Source: Hetaerina americana
Taxonomy: Eukaryota; Arthropoda; Insecta; Odonata; Calopterygidae
Reading direction: 5' to 3'
DNA length: 64,000 bases
NCBI GenBank assembly: GCA_022747635.1
Contig: JAKTNV010000014.1
Span: forward strand, 8,918,110 to 8,982,109
The position numbers and the translations under genes are program-made. Shown piece after piece: positions 27,401 to 38,700 of this stretch (positions are counted from its first letter, which is position 1; each line of letters starts with the position of its first letter). The notes beneath the pieces were generated by a model that was given only the letters and a program-made list of their open reading frames with translations, searched no databases and was not told where the DNA came from.

Positions 27401-27980
27401 TGACTAATATTTTAGTAATTGCAAGTGAAAAGGTATTAAGTAAATGAGTCTCCTGACTTTTGGTTAGGTACCCAACGATGTTCTAGTTATCATTCCTCAC
27501 TGAAACACTACGTGCAATATTGCTGTGACAAATGCCGTCCATCTAGTAACTTACATTTTTAATGTGCCTTTTAAATTTATTTAGGCAAGCCATTCAGATG
27601 TCTTCCCCAGCAAATCAAGCCTACAGCTTAAGATTCGAGAGGTAAGGCAGAAGCTTATGGCCCAAAATAATCTCACACCTTTAAGTGCAGGAGGAACTGG
27701 TAGTAGTGGCGCTTTAATAAGTCCTGTGGTTACAACCAGTGAAGATACTTCAACAACTTCAGGTAGGTTACATTTATATTTAGGTGTAGGTCAAAATTTT
27801 TGAAAGCTACTTTCTTCATTTCTTAATGGTTTCAAATTACATGAAACAAATGTTGCTCATGATTTAACGCAATTCTTGAAGCAAAGGATTTGATGTTTCT
27901 GGGCAATATTTTTTTTTGCAGGAATTTCTACCTTGGCAGCAAATCAGGCAATCAGCATCCCTGCTTCATCCAGCAGTTAG
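1511..27980 (+). CDS. cic: Capicua transcriptional repressor, 3' nine exons (5' end outside window)
   Basis: Capicua is a nuclear HMG-box repressor that silences target genes until receptor tyrosine kinase/ERK signalling inactivates it. Exons: 1511-2701, 11575-11731, 13294-13573, 18575-19358, 21006-21229, 22612-22722, 25188-25405, 27585-27762, 27922-27980. All junctions are GT/AG and the phases agree, giving 1066 codons plus TAG in this window. Diagnostic blocks are [78 protein letters not shown], and the C1 region ([20 protein letters not shown] to [13 protein letters not shown]), which in this family assists the HMG box in DNA binding. The HMG box is not in the window and must be encoded upstream. 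Odd features are a long Gln-rich tract and a Gly-rich repeat. Introns reach 8.9 kb and carry mariners and LINE remnants. The identification is very secure; exact ends depend on manual splice calls. Confidence 0.95.
2052..2214 (+). repeat. cic: Degenerate LAYVGG peptide repeat within cic exon a
   Basis: Within the reading frame, four to five copies of a 12-17 residue unit follow each other: [42 protein letters not shown] and a decayed TLTYG. The nucleotide copies differ from each other, so this is an old coding repeat rather than a fresh slippage tract. I know of no function for it. Confidence 0.8.
2702..11574 (+). other. cic intron, 8.9 kb
   Basis: A long AT-rich intron without a credible coding exon or a recognised transposon on either strand. 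It holds a strong hairpin at 4763-4815. Short reading frames inside it have no recognisable domains and AT-driven composition. It ends in the acceptor CTGCTTGCAG. Confidence 0.75.
4763..4815. repeat. 24-bp inverted repeat (hairpin) in cic intron
   Basis: Arms 4763-4786 and 4792-4815 are complementary at 23 of 24 positions with a 5-base loop. The inner 15 pairs (TGCAATATCAGCTAA and its complement) are perfect. At 53 nt it is short for a microRNA precursor; it may be a fold-back repeat remnant. Confidence 0.75.
11575..11731 (+). CDS. cic: cic exon b
   Basis: A 157-nt exon between acceptor TTGCAG and donor GTATTT. It completes the glycine codon split at 2701 and reads [17 protein letters not shown] to INNINNAKQ, ending in phase 0. 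It is Ser/Asp-containing linker sequence with no catalytic motif. Placement rests on the phase match and the in-frame join on both sides. Confidence 0.85.
11821..11885. repeat. Inverted repeat with 15-bp arms
   Basis: AATAAAATGAAAACT at 11821-11835 is the exact complement of 11871-11885, with 35 bases between. This could be a tiny fold-back element; nothing else identifies it. Confidence 0.7.
12436..12512. repeat. TG/TA microsatellite
   Basis: Mixed (TG)n and (TA)n dinucleotide runs, including about eight TA units near 12475-12494. Simple-sequence slippage explains the short open frames over it. Confidence 0.85.
12540..12690. repeat. Possible retroelement tail
   Basis: The stretch around 12570-12597 (complement reads GAAGAAGGCCGAAAGCTC) and the GAGGAAGACGGAGC near 12650 resemble the ends of dispersed arthropod retroelements as I remember them. 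No open frame supports this, so it is a tentative repeat call only. Confidence 0.3.
13294..13573 (+). CDS. cic: cic exon c ([17 protein letters not shown] block)
   Basis: A 280-nt exon, phase 0 at the start, donor GTAAGA at 13574. It is Ser/Ala-rich and ends in the conserved [20 protein letters not shown] block. RRQS fits a basophilic kinase/14-3-3 type site, and the block may belong to the ERK-regulated part of capicua; that link is inference. Reading through the donor would add about 34 codons before a TAA, but the next exon joins in frame and resumes conserved sequence. Confidence 0.88.
14107..14402. mobile_element. Head-to-head tRNA-derived SINE pair with direct-repeat flanks
   Basis: Two tRNA-like units face each other. 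The right one (plus strand, about 14221-14330) has AGCTTAACTGGATAAAGCAC and box B GGGTTCGAATGCC. The left one is on the minus strand with box B GGGTTCGAATCTT (complement of about 14146-14158). The centre is a perfect 11-bp palindrome arm pair, 14204-14214 and 14221-14231, and the similarity continues outward to the CTGAAATT/AATTTCAG strings. The whole unit is flanked by the direct repeat AACTATCCTA at 14097-14106 and 14403-14412, which looks like a target-site duplication. It sits inside a LINE remnant. It could be a SINE dimer or a fold-back element. Confidence 0.7.
14413..14862 (-). mobile_element. LINE (non-LTR) reverse transcriptase remnant, family B
   Basis: On the minus strand a broken frame reads [20 protein letters not shown], matching the fragment at 37244-37645 (FRKGRDTRNTIAIMRSLIER). 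The DNA upstream in the element direction (14580-14700) also aligns with 37600-37740, for example the TTTTCTGGCCAAAT string. The remnant is interrupted by the SINE pair on one side and the mariner at 14863 on the other, so it is the oldest layer of the nest. Confidence 0.6.
14863..16162 (-). mobile_element. Mariner family A, full length (1,300 bp), inactive
   Basis: Both terminal repeats are visible: GAGGTCTATTCAAAAAGTAT at the left and the complement of GATACTTTTTGAACAGAACT at the right, followed by TA at 16163-16164. At 1.3 kb this is a normal mariner length. The minus strand carries a transposase copy whose N-terminal frame (IKFCVKN-like, then [12 protein letters not shown]) and later blocks survive only as fragments broken by stops and shifts. 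It inserted into LINE family B remnants. Related copies in the window are 46663-47212, 48509-49274 and 54980-55292. Confidence 0.85.
16292..17150 (-). mobile_element. Mariner family C, degenerate, truncated at its 3' end
   Basis: Minus-strand translation gives DNA-binding domain pieces ([29 protein letters not shown]) and a catalytic block at 16317-16574: [28 protein letters not shown] and [20 protein letters not shown]. Several frameshifts and stops separate them, and the SPDLA motif near 16300 is shifted out of frame, after which similarity ends. This is a family distinct from the 1.3-kb element next to it. The outer right boundary is uncertain, and 17150-17240 may be an unrelated repeat tail. 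Confidence 0.8.
18575..19358 (+). CDS. cic: cic exon d (glutamine-rich)
   Basis: A 784-nt exon between acceptor TTTTCTCAG and donor GTAAGC. It begins [16 protein letters not shown], then encodes a roughly 195-residue Gln-rich region with His, Leu and Met interruptions, and ends with the conserved [15 protein letters not shown]. The longest pure run is 37 Gln. Poly-Gln also occurs in other insect capicua proteins, so the tract fits, but its length is likely to vary. The opposite strand shows long Leu- or Ala/Val-rich frames that are shadows of the CAA/CAG repeat. Confidence 0.92.
18715..19305 (+). repeat. cic: CAG/CAA repeat coding for poly-Gln
   Basis: Mixed CAG and CAA codons; 18994-19104 is an uninterrupted run of 37 Gln codons, and the rest is broken by CAC, CTT/CTG/TTG, ATT, ATG and AAC. 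The heavy CAA content breaks up pure CAG tracts. Flanking units such as the CAGCAGCAACAACTGCAG type repeat imperfectly, consistent with slippage and duplication. Confidence 0.95.
19359..21005 (+). other. cic intron, 1.6 kb
   Basis: Non-coding AT-rich sequence with no recognised element. It ends at TTTTCAG before 21006. Confidence 0.7.
21006..21229 (+). CDS. cic: cic exon e
   Basis: A 224-nt exon that completes the Arg codon split at 19358 and continues [20 protein letters not shown], then [17 protein letters not shown] and [16 protein letters not shown]. Donor GTATGT at 21230. The VLEQVNFE and LPEFKPEEC blocks are strongly conserved in capicua proteins and confirm the splice to exon d. Confidence 0.94.
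21230..22611 (+). other. cic intron, 1.4 kb
   Basis: Non-coding, no recognised repeat. Acceptor CTCTTTCAG at 22603-22611. Confidence 0.7.
22612..22722 (+). CDS. cic: cic exon f ([13 protein letters not shown])
   Basis: A 111-nt exon encoding [20 protein letters not shown] and [15 protein letters not shown]; donor GTAATA at 22723. Acidic start, then the conserved FFGPDFN motif of capicua. Confidence 0.93.
22723..25187 (+). other. cic intron, 2.5 kb, with a mariner
   Basis: The left and right parts are featureless; a family B mariner occupies 23173-24328. Acceptor TTCTCAG before 25188. Confidence 0.7.
23173..24328 (-). mobile_element. Mariner family B, degenerate copy (about 1.16 kb)
   Basis: The ends resemble those of the copy at 39904-41193: AGGGTGGTCCCAGGAGTACC after a TA at the left, and the complement of a GGGACCAC end near 24328. 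Minus-strand blocks include [16 protein letters not shown] (helix-turn-helix region), [20 protein letters not shown] and the WP(or AA)LAKEKG region, broken by many stops. A resemblance to the cecropia-type mariners (HQDNAPTHK class) is inferred from the better copy. It is about 130 bp shorter than that copy, so it has internal deletions. Confidence 0.8.
25188..25405 (+). CDS. cic: cic exon g (first half of C1 region)
   Basis: A 218-nt exon reading [20 protein letters not shown], then [20 protein letters not shown] and [15 protein letters not shown], phase 0 at the donor GTATCG. This is the start of the conserved C1 motif, which in capicua acts with the HMG box for DNA binding. Confidence 0.95.
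25406..27584 (+). other. cic intron, 2.2 kb
   Basis: No recognised element or exon. Acceptor TTATTTAG at 27577-27584. Confidence 0.65.
27585..27762 (+). CDS. cic: cic exon h (second half of C1 region)
   Basis: A 178-nt exon reading [20 protein letters not shown] and RQKLMAQ, then a Ser/Thr/Gly-rich tail. Donor GTAGGT at 27763. The [11 protein letters not shown] core is the most conserved part of the capicua C terminus. Confidence 0.95.
27922..27980 (+). CDS. cic: cic terminal exon with stop
   Basis: Acceptor TTTTTTTGCAG. It completes the Gly codon split at 27762 and reads [19 protein letters not shown] followed by TAG at 27978-27980. The phase fits, and the very strong polypyrimidine tract supports it. 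No family conservation is expected in this tail. Confidence 0.85.
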
Positions 27981-30900
27981 TGATATTTTAAAGAGGTAAA
28001 CAGTTTTAAAAGTATTGAATGAGCAATTGTAGTGTTCTCTTTTTCTCAGTTATCTGCCACAATGTTGCCGTGTTTTGCAGTGTTATTATGGCAGTCAGTT
28101 ATAATGGGACCAAGAGAAATAATTCAAAAAGATAGTAGGTTAGCAAAAATATGGTGAATATTGAGGACTTATTATGATTGATCTCCCTTTAAATTCACCA
28201 ATAAATGGTCAAAGTTTTACTCTAATTTTTTACTAAAATGTCTGGCTTTAAAATTGGTGAGTCTGAGATTTTTTACCAAAATGATGAACTCAAGTTTTTG
28301 GAATTTATAAGTTACTGATTGCAGCCAAAAATGTTTTAGTGAGAGGATTTTATTTTTCAATAATTTCACAATGCCCATTGTGTGCTAGTTAAGCAGGGTG
28401 AAGATGTTGTAAGTACCGATCGGAATAATTATGATCATTATGGAAAATATCGTAAGACTATGAATCGTACAGCTAGTGATTGTGACACTTTTTTCCTGGT
28501 CTGTTGTCACTCATTTTACAAATTAACCACCCGAAGTTCCTCTCTTGCAATTTCCAATTGCATATATATTGTTACAAGAGCACCAAATTGACCCAGTAGA
28601 TCTCTCTTTGAGTTTTATATTAACTGTTAACCATTGCATTAGAGGAATTTTGGAGTGGAGGAAATTATCCGGTTACTTAAACTAAATTAAATTTTTTCCA
28701 TTTTGAATTTCTCAATTTTACATCAAGTTCAGGTTGCGTTGATTTCATTTAAGGAATTGACTCAGTGGCTATTGTTGTAGGTTTAGATAATTTATGTGAT
28801 ATATAAGAAGGACGTTTGGAATGAGCACACTTGTTTTTTGATAATGTCAAATAATCTAAACAATTTTGCCAAAGAAGAGAAGTTGTTGATCAATTCTTAA
28901 CTAAACATGTTTTATCATTTTCTTGAGAGTTTTATTATGAGACGAATGACTCATAATTAAAAAAAAATCAGGAAATAAATGGTTGGAGGGGCTAATATTT
29001 GTGATTGTCCAATGTTGCTTCCTGTGGCATTCTTAAGGAATGGCATTTAAATGCAATAGTAATTAAGTCTTATTTACACTAGCAACATTGGACCAAAATT
29101 CACATTGCTCTCACTTCACCCCTAAGCACATTTTCAATATTTTATATACATATATATATAAATATATATTTGCATTGTTAAGGCATGCAAACCTTATAAG
29201 TCCTCTTGTTTCTCTCTTCATATATAAATGTGTATAAATAGGCGAGTATGTATAGAATTAGATTTTTATGTAAATAATTTTAATAGCATGAATTTATGTG
29301 GAAGGTGGTAGATGTGTCAACAAATATGTATTATTAAAATCATATAGCAATTTACCTGTTGTTGCATGTACTTTAAATAGTTGTTGCCATGGTTACTGAG
29401 CTAATATTAGCTACCTGTTTTTATATGAAAAAAAGAAAAATAACAGTAAGTAACTTATCCAGATGTATGTCTTGAGTTTTGTATAAAATTTTTGGAAGTG
29501 CTTAGATGTAGAACATGTGTATCAAATGGCATCGACATTTTAATTTCAAAGACAAAACTTCTTTCAATAGAAGGCAATATGCAAATACCACCTGCATATG
29601 CATTAAATTGTTCTTTAAAAACTGTGCAATCAAATCAAATGCCTGTGCATTGGTGAATATTTTTAAGGCTGTATTTGCGTGCTTTAATTATTAGAACTTT
29701 TAAAAACTTTTTAATTGGTCGGAACCGTGATGGAGTTGAAGCATAAAGAATATGTGTCATGTGTTTTTGTGTAAGTAAGTGTGTGAGTGACTGTGCTCGA
29801 GTGAAGAACTACAAGGTTTGAAACCAGTGCAGGAATAAGAACTGAAAACAGGGAACAGATACTGGATAAATTGAAACACGCTTCCTTAGTGTACAGAGGT
29901 CTCTTTAAATTCCAGCACACAAGTAACTGTTGCCAATTATAGTTGAAAATGCACATTGTGAATTGATTACCATAATCTTTCAAACGTTTCACCCATGATA
30001 AATTTCAGGTGAACAAAATTATTTTAATAATTTATTTCTTAGGTGTGTTTGTTGTGTGATTTGCTGTAATTTAACCTTTTCGATGAAATCAACTTGAAAA
30101 TTGTAATTCAGTTTAAATGTTATCAATTTGGTTTTTTTAAAAATGTTTTCAAGACAATGAATTTTTGTCATAAATTTCATGGGTAAAGATAGATTTTATT
30201 AATTTGTGTTTGCCCTAGAGTACCCGAGTAAACTAGGCCAAGAATTATGTTAACATTTTGTTGATCAACACAGACAATCAGGTGGAATCTAATTTCCCTA
30301 CCCGTTGGCCATCTTCACAAATAAAAAATTGGGAAAACATTATAATGTTGTACATAATGTTGCAAAGGAATTGCTCCATTTTATTATTTATACAAGACAA
30401 AAAATATAAAAATAATAATATTGTGGTACAAATTTATCTTCCTAATGACAACTTTAATTGAAGAGGCAACCTGAAAATAAAAAAAAGATTAAACTTTAAT
30501 ATGTCATTGAAGATGATATATGCATTGCTTACTTGACTAATTGAACTCTGCAATGTTAATGTGGATCTCAGTGCTTTAAGGCAAACAATACCCCACATAC
30601 TGAGTTGTTTACTTACTTGCCATAAAAACAATAATTCATCTGTGATGCTACCACGAAGCACTTTCACATGCCAATTTGTTTTTCCTTACTTCAGCAAACT
30701 GTATTAGTATTTTACAAATACAATTTTAATGAATGTATGATCCAGGTAGGAGTTATTTAATACTAATGAATAAAATCCAGATTCAAATTCCATACAATAC
30801 ATTTTAACCTTTCGAAATTAATTGATGTACCTGCATCACTAGAATTTGAATCTCTTATTTTGAATTTTAGGATTTAAAGTAGCATCATTGGAAACAGCGT

Positions 30901-32839
30901 AAATATCTCAGAAAAACCAGATAGCATGGTTTTTATCAACAACATAAATTAACTCTTGCCATGGTTGGGGGAACATTCAACTTACCTTCCTTCCTTCTTG
31001 TCACAAAATGGGACTATTCCCACACCCACACATAATGTTACATTAGAGATTAAATTTGAAATTTAGGTATTACTAATTTCTTTGGTTCTGCCTCATCAAA
31101 TTCATCTCCATCCCCTGTAGCCTTTGTTGTAGCACCACAGTGAGGCAATGAGTATTATGATAGAGTTCATTTCATCAATAAGGCCAAAATCCCATTTTCC
31201 TTCCTACTACTAGCTGCCAGGTAACAAAACATAAAACCAGCTAACATCGTGATTCCCACATCAGGTCAAAATGCCAAAATAGCTGACCATGTATTTCAAA
31301 GAAGAAAAGATGATGACTTTTTTTGGTTCATCAATAAATAGCTACAATAAACTTAATGATTCTGCCTTAGGTATAGGCTACCAAGAATACTTGTGATGAA
31401 GTTCAACAATTCACTCTCAAAAGATTGTAATTTTTTCAAATGTCTTGTAATTATTGCATGCAGCTGTATTAAAATTAATGGTAAATTTTGAAGCAAAGAA
31501 TATGAAAAAAATCACCAACATAAATATATAACATTTTTCATGAAAATAATAACATTAATAACAGAAATTATGCTATGACAAATATTTTCTGAGTGATTTG
31601 AATAATGGCTTTAAGCATTAACTTTCTCATTTAAAAAAATCCTATTATCTGCCGATATCACACTAAACTCTCAGCTTTTGCCAAATTAATTTATATCCTC
31701 CATACCCTGTTGATCAGACTGAGCTTTAGTTTTGCAAAATGTGTGCCTAATAACAGTGAAAGTTTGCAGAAACCATGGTTGCCTTAATCAGTTATGGCTT
31801 TGGAAACAAATATTCTTTAGCAGTGCACATTTATCATAGCCATGTTCTAAGAAAGCACAAAGCATCATTATAACACATGGATCAACTCACTTCTGTCTCA
31901 AAAATACCGGAGACAACAACAGTACTTCTCATGAATGGCCAACTAATTTCAGCGCTCACATAACGTACCTCTTCATTACACTTATTTTAATTTCAACACA
32001 ATGTCAATATAGAAATATTACTACATCAGTACTGCACTCAATATCTCAAGTGCTATCGATGCTAATGGACATTTACCCATATAAACAATGCCAACTTAAA
32101 AATTTGTAGGAATAATACATTTTGTTGTCATAATTCATTCCATGTTGGTAGTCAGGATTAGCATAATGTAGTATAACAGGTCTTGCATTTGTGCATTGAA
32201 ATATAAGTTTATGAATTTAACAATTGCACTTTCTATCAAGGGTGGAATCAAAAAACCAAGACCTGCCATTATAAATGAAAAGTCAGCATAAGATCTTATA
32301 GAAAAAAGTAGCAAAGAAGCATTTCTAAATTTTATAATTCAATGTTAAAGGTAAAACTGTTGGAAATAATTTACCTTCATAGTCTGAGCAAAGCAGTGAT
32401 GCAACTAAAATTTGACATGGGAAGGTAGGGATTCCAATTAAATCTGGACAAAAATTATCCCTAGGTTCTCATTAGCCACTGAATTATAAGCAAAGACACT
32501 GACTTTAAGGAGCAATGTCACAATTGATGTTCAATTGAGGACATCCACAACAGGGAAGTCCAAAGATGCAGGTTATTATTTTCCTTCCTTGTATACCATT
32601 TAAACAGTTGGGAACAAACAGTCTTGCAATAAATAACATACACACATTACACATGCCAAAGTTGCACTAAAACTCATAAAAATAAGTTATGAGTTACAGG
32701 TTTATCACCAAATTAGTATGCACAGAAATAACTGCATTTTTCTAATTGGAGATATCTATCATATATGGGATTTAAATTGGATACATATCTTTTCAAAACC
32801 ATAGTATAGTTGGAGATATATAATGGGAATAAAGCTTAC
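27981..32839. other. Spacer between convergent cic and RPB7 (includes cic 3' UTR)
   Basis: The cic 3' UTR must start here; AATAAA at 28200-28205 is the first plain poly-A signal candidate. An AT repeat lies near 29147-29171. One or more RPB7 3' exons may also lie here on the minus strand (candidate 30454-30470). No other gene is recognisable; the short frames lack domain similarity. Confidence 0.6.
30454..30470 (-). CDS. Polr2g: Candidate last exon of RPB7 (weak)
   Basis: On the minus strand a very good acceptor (long T tract then TTTTCAG) precedes GTTGCCTCTTCAATTAA. Joined to the G at 32840 this reads G-C-L-F-N-stop. The family usually ends GLVS, so the sequence match is poor and the call rests on acceptor quality and phase alone. 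Confidence 0.22.
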
Positions 32840-35404
<2,565 letters not shown>

Positions 35405-35712
35405 GGCTCTAAATTAGTATCCCTCGGAGAAATTTTTCACTCATAATAATGATTAAAATCAATCTTAGATCTATAGGTACTTGTCACTCTTACAAATCAA
35501 AACTGGTGTAATCGGTGAAGCTAAATTTACGATTGTCTTTTTGCCCGCTCAAAACAGTTGAAAATGTAGACAGCGGTTTAAATATTCTTACGTGAGCGGG
35601 AAGTTTTAGAATGTCGAGGAGACTCCCAGTTGCTGTGGTTGCTGGGATGAAACTTACTTAACGATTAAATAGTATACCATACGCGGTCGATAAGCAAATA
35701 TGTTTAGTGCAA
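35405..35712. promoter_or_regulatory. Shared bidirectional promoter region of RPB7 and XRCC3
   Basis: 308 bp separate the RPB7 start codon (35404, minus) from the XRCC3 start codon (35713, plus), so both promoters and 5' UTRs must overlap or abut here. No TATA box at a convincing distance was seen. GAGCGGGAAG near 35597 and CCCGCTC near 35543 resemble E2F-type sites with a mismatch; this is weak evidence, though E2F control would suit a repair gene. Confidence 0.65.
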
Positions 35713-35732
35713 ATGGAAAACCTAAAAGTTGA
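35700..35732 (+). other. Upstream ORF overlapping the XRCC3 start
   Basis: An ATG at 35700 opens an 11-codon frame (10 residues plus TGA at 35730-35732) in a different frame from XRCC3, overlapping its start at 35713. If it lies within the mRNA it would reduce initiation at the main start, unless it is skipped by leaky scanning. Confidence 0.5.
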
Positions 35733-35761
35733 GCGTCGGATAAAAGAGAGCTTAGAAGAAG
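35713..35761 (+). CDS. Xrcc3: XRCC3 exon 1
   Basis: ATG at 35713, MENLKVERRIKESLEE, then one base of the next codon and donor GTAATC. A short first exon identified from the frame and the acceptor at 35869; the helical N-terminal sequence fits the family. Slightly uncertain because no conserved residues are diagnostic here. Confidence 0.8.
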
Positions 35762-38700
35762 GTAATCAAATTTAGAATCACTTCATTGTTAGTGACAGTT
35801 ACTTAATGTTTCTATTATGGCATTTCGGACGCAGATAAGCTAAAATTTATTCCCATCATTTCTTACAGCGGGACTTGATACCATCAAAAGCATATTAGGG
35901 GCTTCTGAAAGAGATCTTTTGGTTAATGCCAACTTATCTTTAAGCGATATAAAAAAGTTGCGGGCAGTGGTGCCTTCTAGTGCATTTCTTCCAAAAAGAG
36001 TTTCTTCATTACTTGATCGTGATGACTTGCGAACGAAGTGGTTTGGAAGGCGCTTGTCTGTTGGTTGTCCCTTAATAGACTTGTTTTTAAGGGGCGGCCT
36101 TCTGTCCAGGGGAATAGTGGAACTATGTGGAGGAAGTGGTGCGGGAAAGACGCAATTTTGTTTACAGGTGGCCCTATCGGCACAAATACCTTCTCTTCAA
36201 AATACTGCCCTACCATTAGGTGAGTATTAAGTAGAAAAATCTTAGCGTATCAATAAACATTTCGCATTATGCGACCAATTCGTGCAAACTTATTAACCGT
36301 ATATTTTATGTTTTACTCCATCCCGATAAAATGCTATTGATGTGTAGTAATTCCATTACTTACGAGAATATCTACGAAAATTCATGCAAATGATTTCTTC
36401 CAAAAAAAAAATTCCGTCAAGTTTTCTCTCAGCCTGGTCTGATATCAAGGTTGTTTTCTCTATTCCTTCACCTGTATTTTTAATAACGGCAATTTTTGAA
36501 ACCCCTACCATAGAACCTAATTATAAATTGTACCATAAAAAAACAATGCCCATGGTCGAGCTCTTAATATTGTGCATTATTTCAGCTGTAGTTCTTTCTA
36601 TCTCGATCCCTCTAGATATTTCTCCGTATATCTTCTTACTTTAAAGCTCTATGCAAACAGATATGTGGATTTTACAGTTGTTCATTTTTAATATCAGGGG
36701 GGTCAGTGAATATAATTGATATGGTGTTGGCCGTGGCTGTAAGAGAGGGGGAAATAATGGAGTTAAAATTGAGAATAAAATGGTAGGGGAGGAGAGGAAG
36801 GAAGAAGGGGGTTGAGTAGATTCTGCAAACAATGCCGATTTCACTGAAGGACAAATAAGCTGGATGAAAGCAGTAGAAATGCACCAAAGTTTACAATCAT
36901 TCTCTATTGTAATCTTCCAAAGTCATCTTAAAGAAGTCTCACTTCATCTATAAACTACAGCGATTCTAAATGGTCAATAAATGAAGAGCACGATGTATTT
37001 TTCCACTGTTGTTAATAACAGTGGAAAAATAAATTTGTTCTTCATTTTATCAACATGAACTTCCGTGAAGTTGAGCGAGAAACAATTGAATGCATTCCCT
37101 ATGGTCTTCCAGTATCCTCATCATCAAGATGAAAGTGGTGTCCTCTCCTCGGTAGGCACATTTTTACGATTTCCTAACAGCCGTATTCTACACTCCATTT
37201 TCTCCCCTCTTTATTTTTAATATGGTCAATATATTATTCTTACTTAAGTACTGAAAAGTTTCATTCTTTTCTGACCTTGGTGCATGTTCACATACCACCG
37301 ACACTGTTCTTGATTTCCTCTATGAAAAATTTGGCCTTTAAGTAATGTCAGATCAGTTTCCCAAATGTCACTAAGATAATTCTGCAATATACTCATTAGT
37401 TTTTCCCAATTCTCTCTATCAAACTCCTTTTCAAAATCTACAAAATAGGCAAATACGTTCCGATTGTATTCTGGATTCCTCTCGATTAGTGATCTCATTA
37501 TTGCAATGGTATTACGGGTGTCTCTCCCCTTCCGGAACCTAAAGTGATCATCATATGTGTCTTGCTCTCCATCCTCTTGTTGATGATCCTGAGAACCACA
37601 ATAGGTGTGTGGGAAATCGAAATAATTGTTCTGTGGTCCTCCCATGAGGTGGCCTTTACCTTTTTTTGAATAGGAATTAAAACTGATCCTACAGTCTTCT
37701 GGCCAAATTCCTCTCTTATAAATGCAACGAATTATACAGTATTATAATATACTTCATTCATTTTGATAAACGGCGAAACCATATTAAATGTCAGCTGTCT
37801 AAATAGTGCAATATATGTGCTAACACAACATAAATTCTTAAATGAGATGAAGATTGTGATAAAAAAATGGACTAATTAAATAAAGTGGGTTTGCAGGTAA
37901 CCAGGTATTTTTTTACATAGATAGTGTCTTCAGCATATAAAATTGATATAAATTTCATATTAGTAGTTCTACTGAACCTAGTATGATGTTCCAAAATGCA
38001 GGTTGGCTACTGAAACCAGTCTGCAAATTTTCCAGTGGGGTATCAACTCTTGATAACCAGTCCACAAATTGAAAGTCGTTCAAGCGGGATGGTGCATGTT
38101 CACATACCACCAATACTGTTCTTGATTTCCTCCATGAAAAATTTGGCATTTAAGTAATGTCAGATCAGTTTCCCAAATGTCACTAAGGTGACAGAATTAT
38201 TACATAGAGTGGTCAATGCTGTTGTATGCATTCTGGAGGGAGCATAAATCAAAATGATAGTCGCATTGAGCGTGTCATCCATTAAAGAAAATGTTTCTGT
38301 TTTGTCATTTATTATATCAAGGTTGTCTATCCATTCCCTTGATAATAAATATGCTGTTAAAAACAAATGGTGAGAATTTTGTCCACCATCTCCTATTTAT
38401 TTTGTCAAATTCAGGAAATTGTATTTCTATATCTATCACCTATTTGTAATGAATGTTGTAATTTTATTTTGAAATCATTTATAATGGCATCCTAGTGAAA
38501 GCTGTCCATTTCGCTTTCAATAAAATAGGTGTAAAAAAATTCTTTGCTGCTGATCTTTGCTACTCAACATCTCTATCATAACAGTAATATTATTATTCTA
38601 ATCATTTTCTATTAACATTGAATGTTTATTTTACTATTAACATGCTTTTACTTAAATCCCTCCAATTTTTGCTAGGAACCATTTATATTTGTACTGAGGA

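Larger units (their letters stand above)
36220..38675 (+). other. XRCC3 intron 2, 2.5 kb
   Basis: Contains LINE family B fragments (37244-37745 and 37955-38390) and a small hairpin at 36997-37030; otherwise featureless. Confidence 0.7.
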
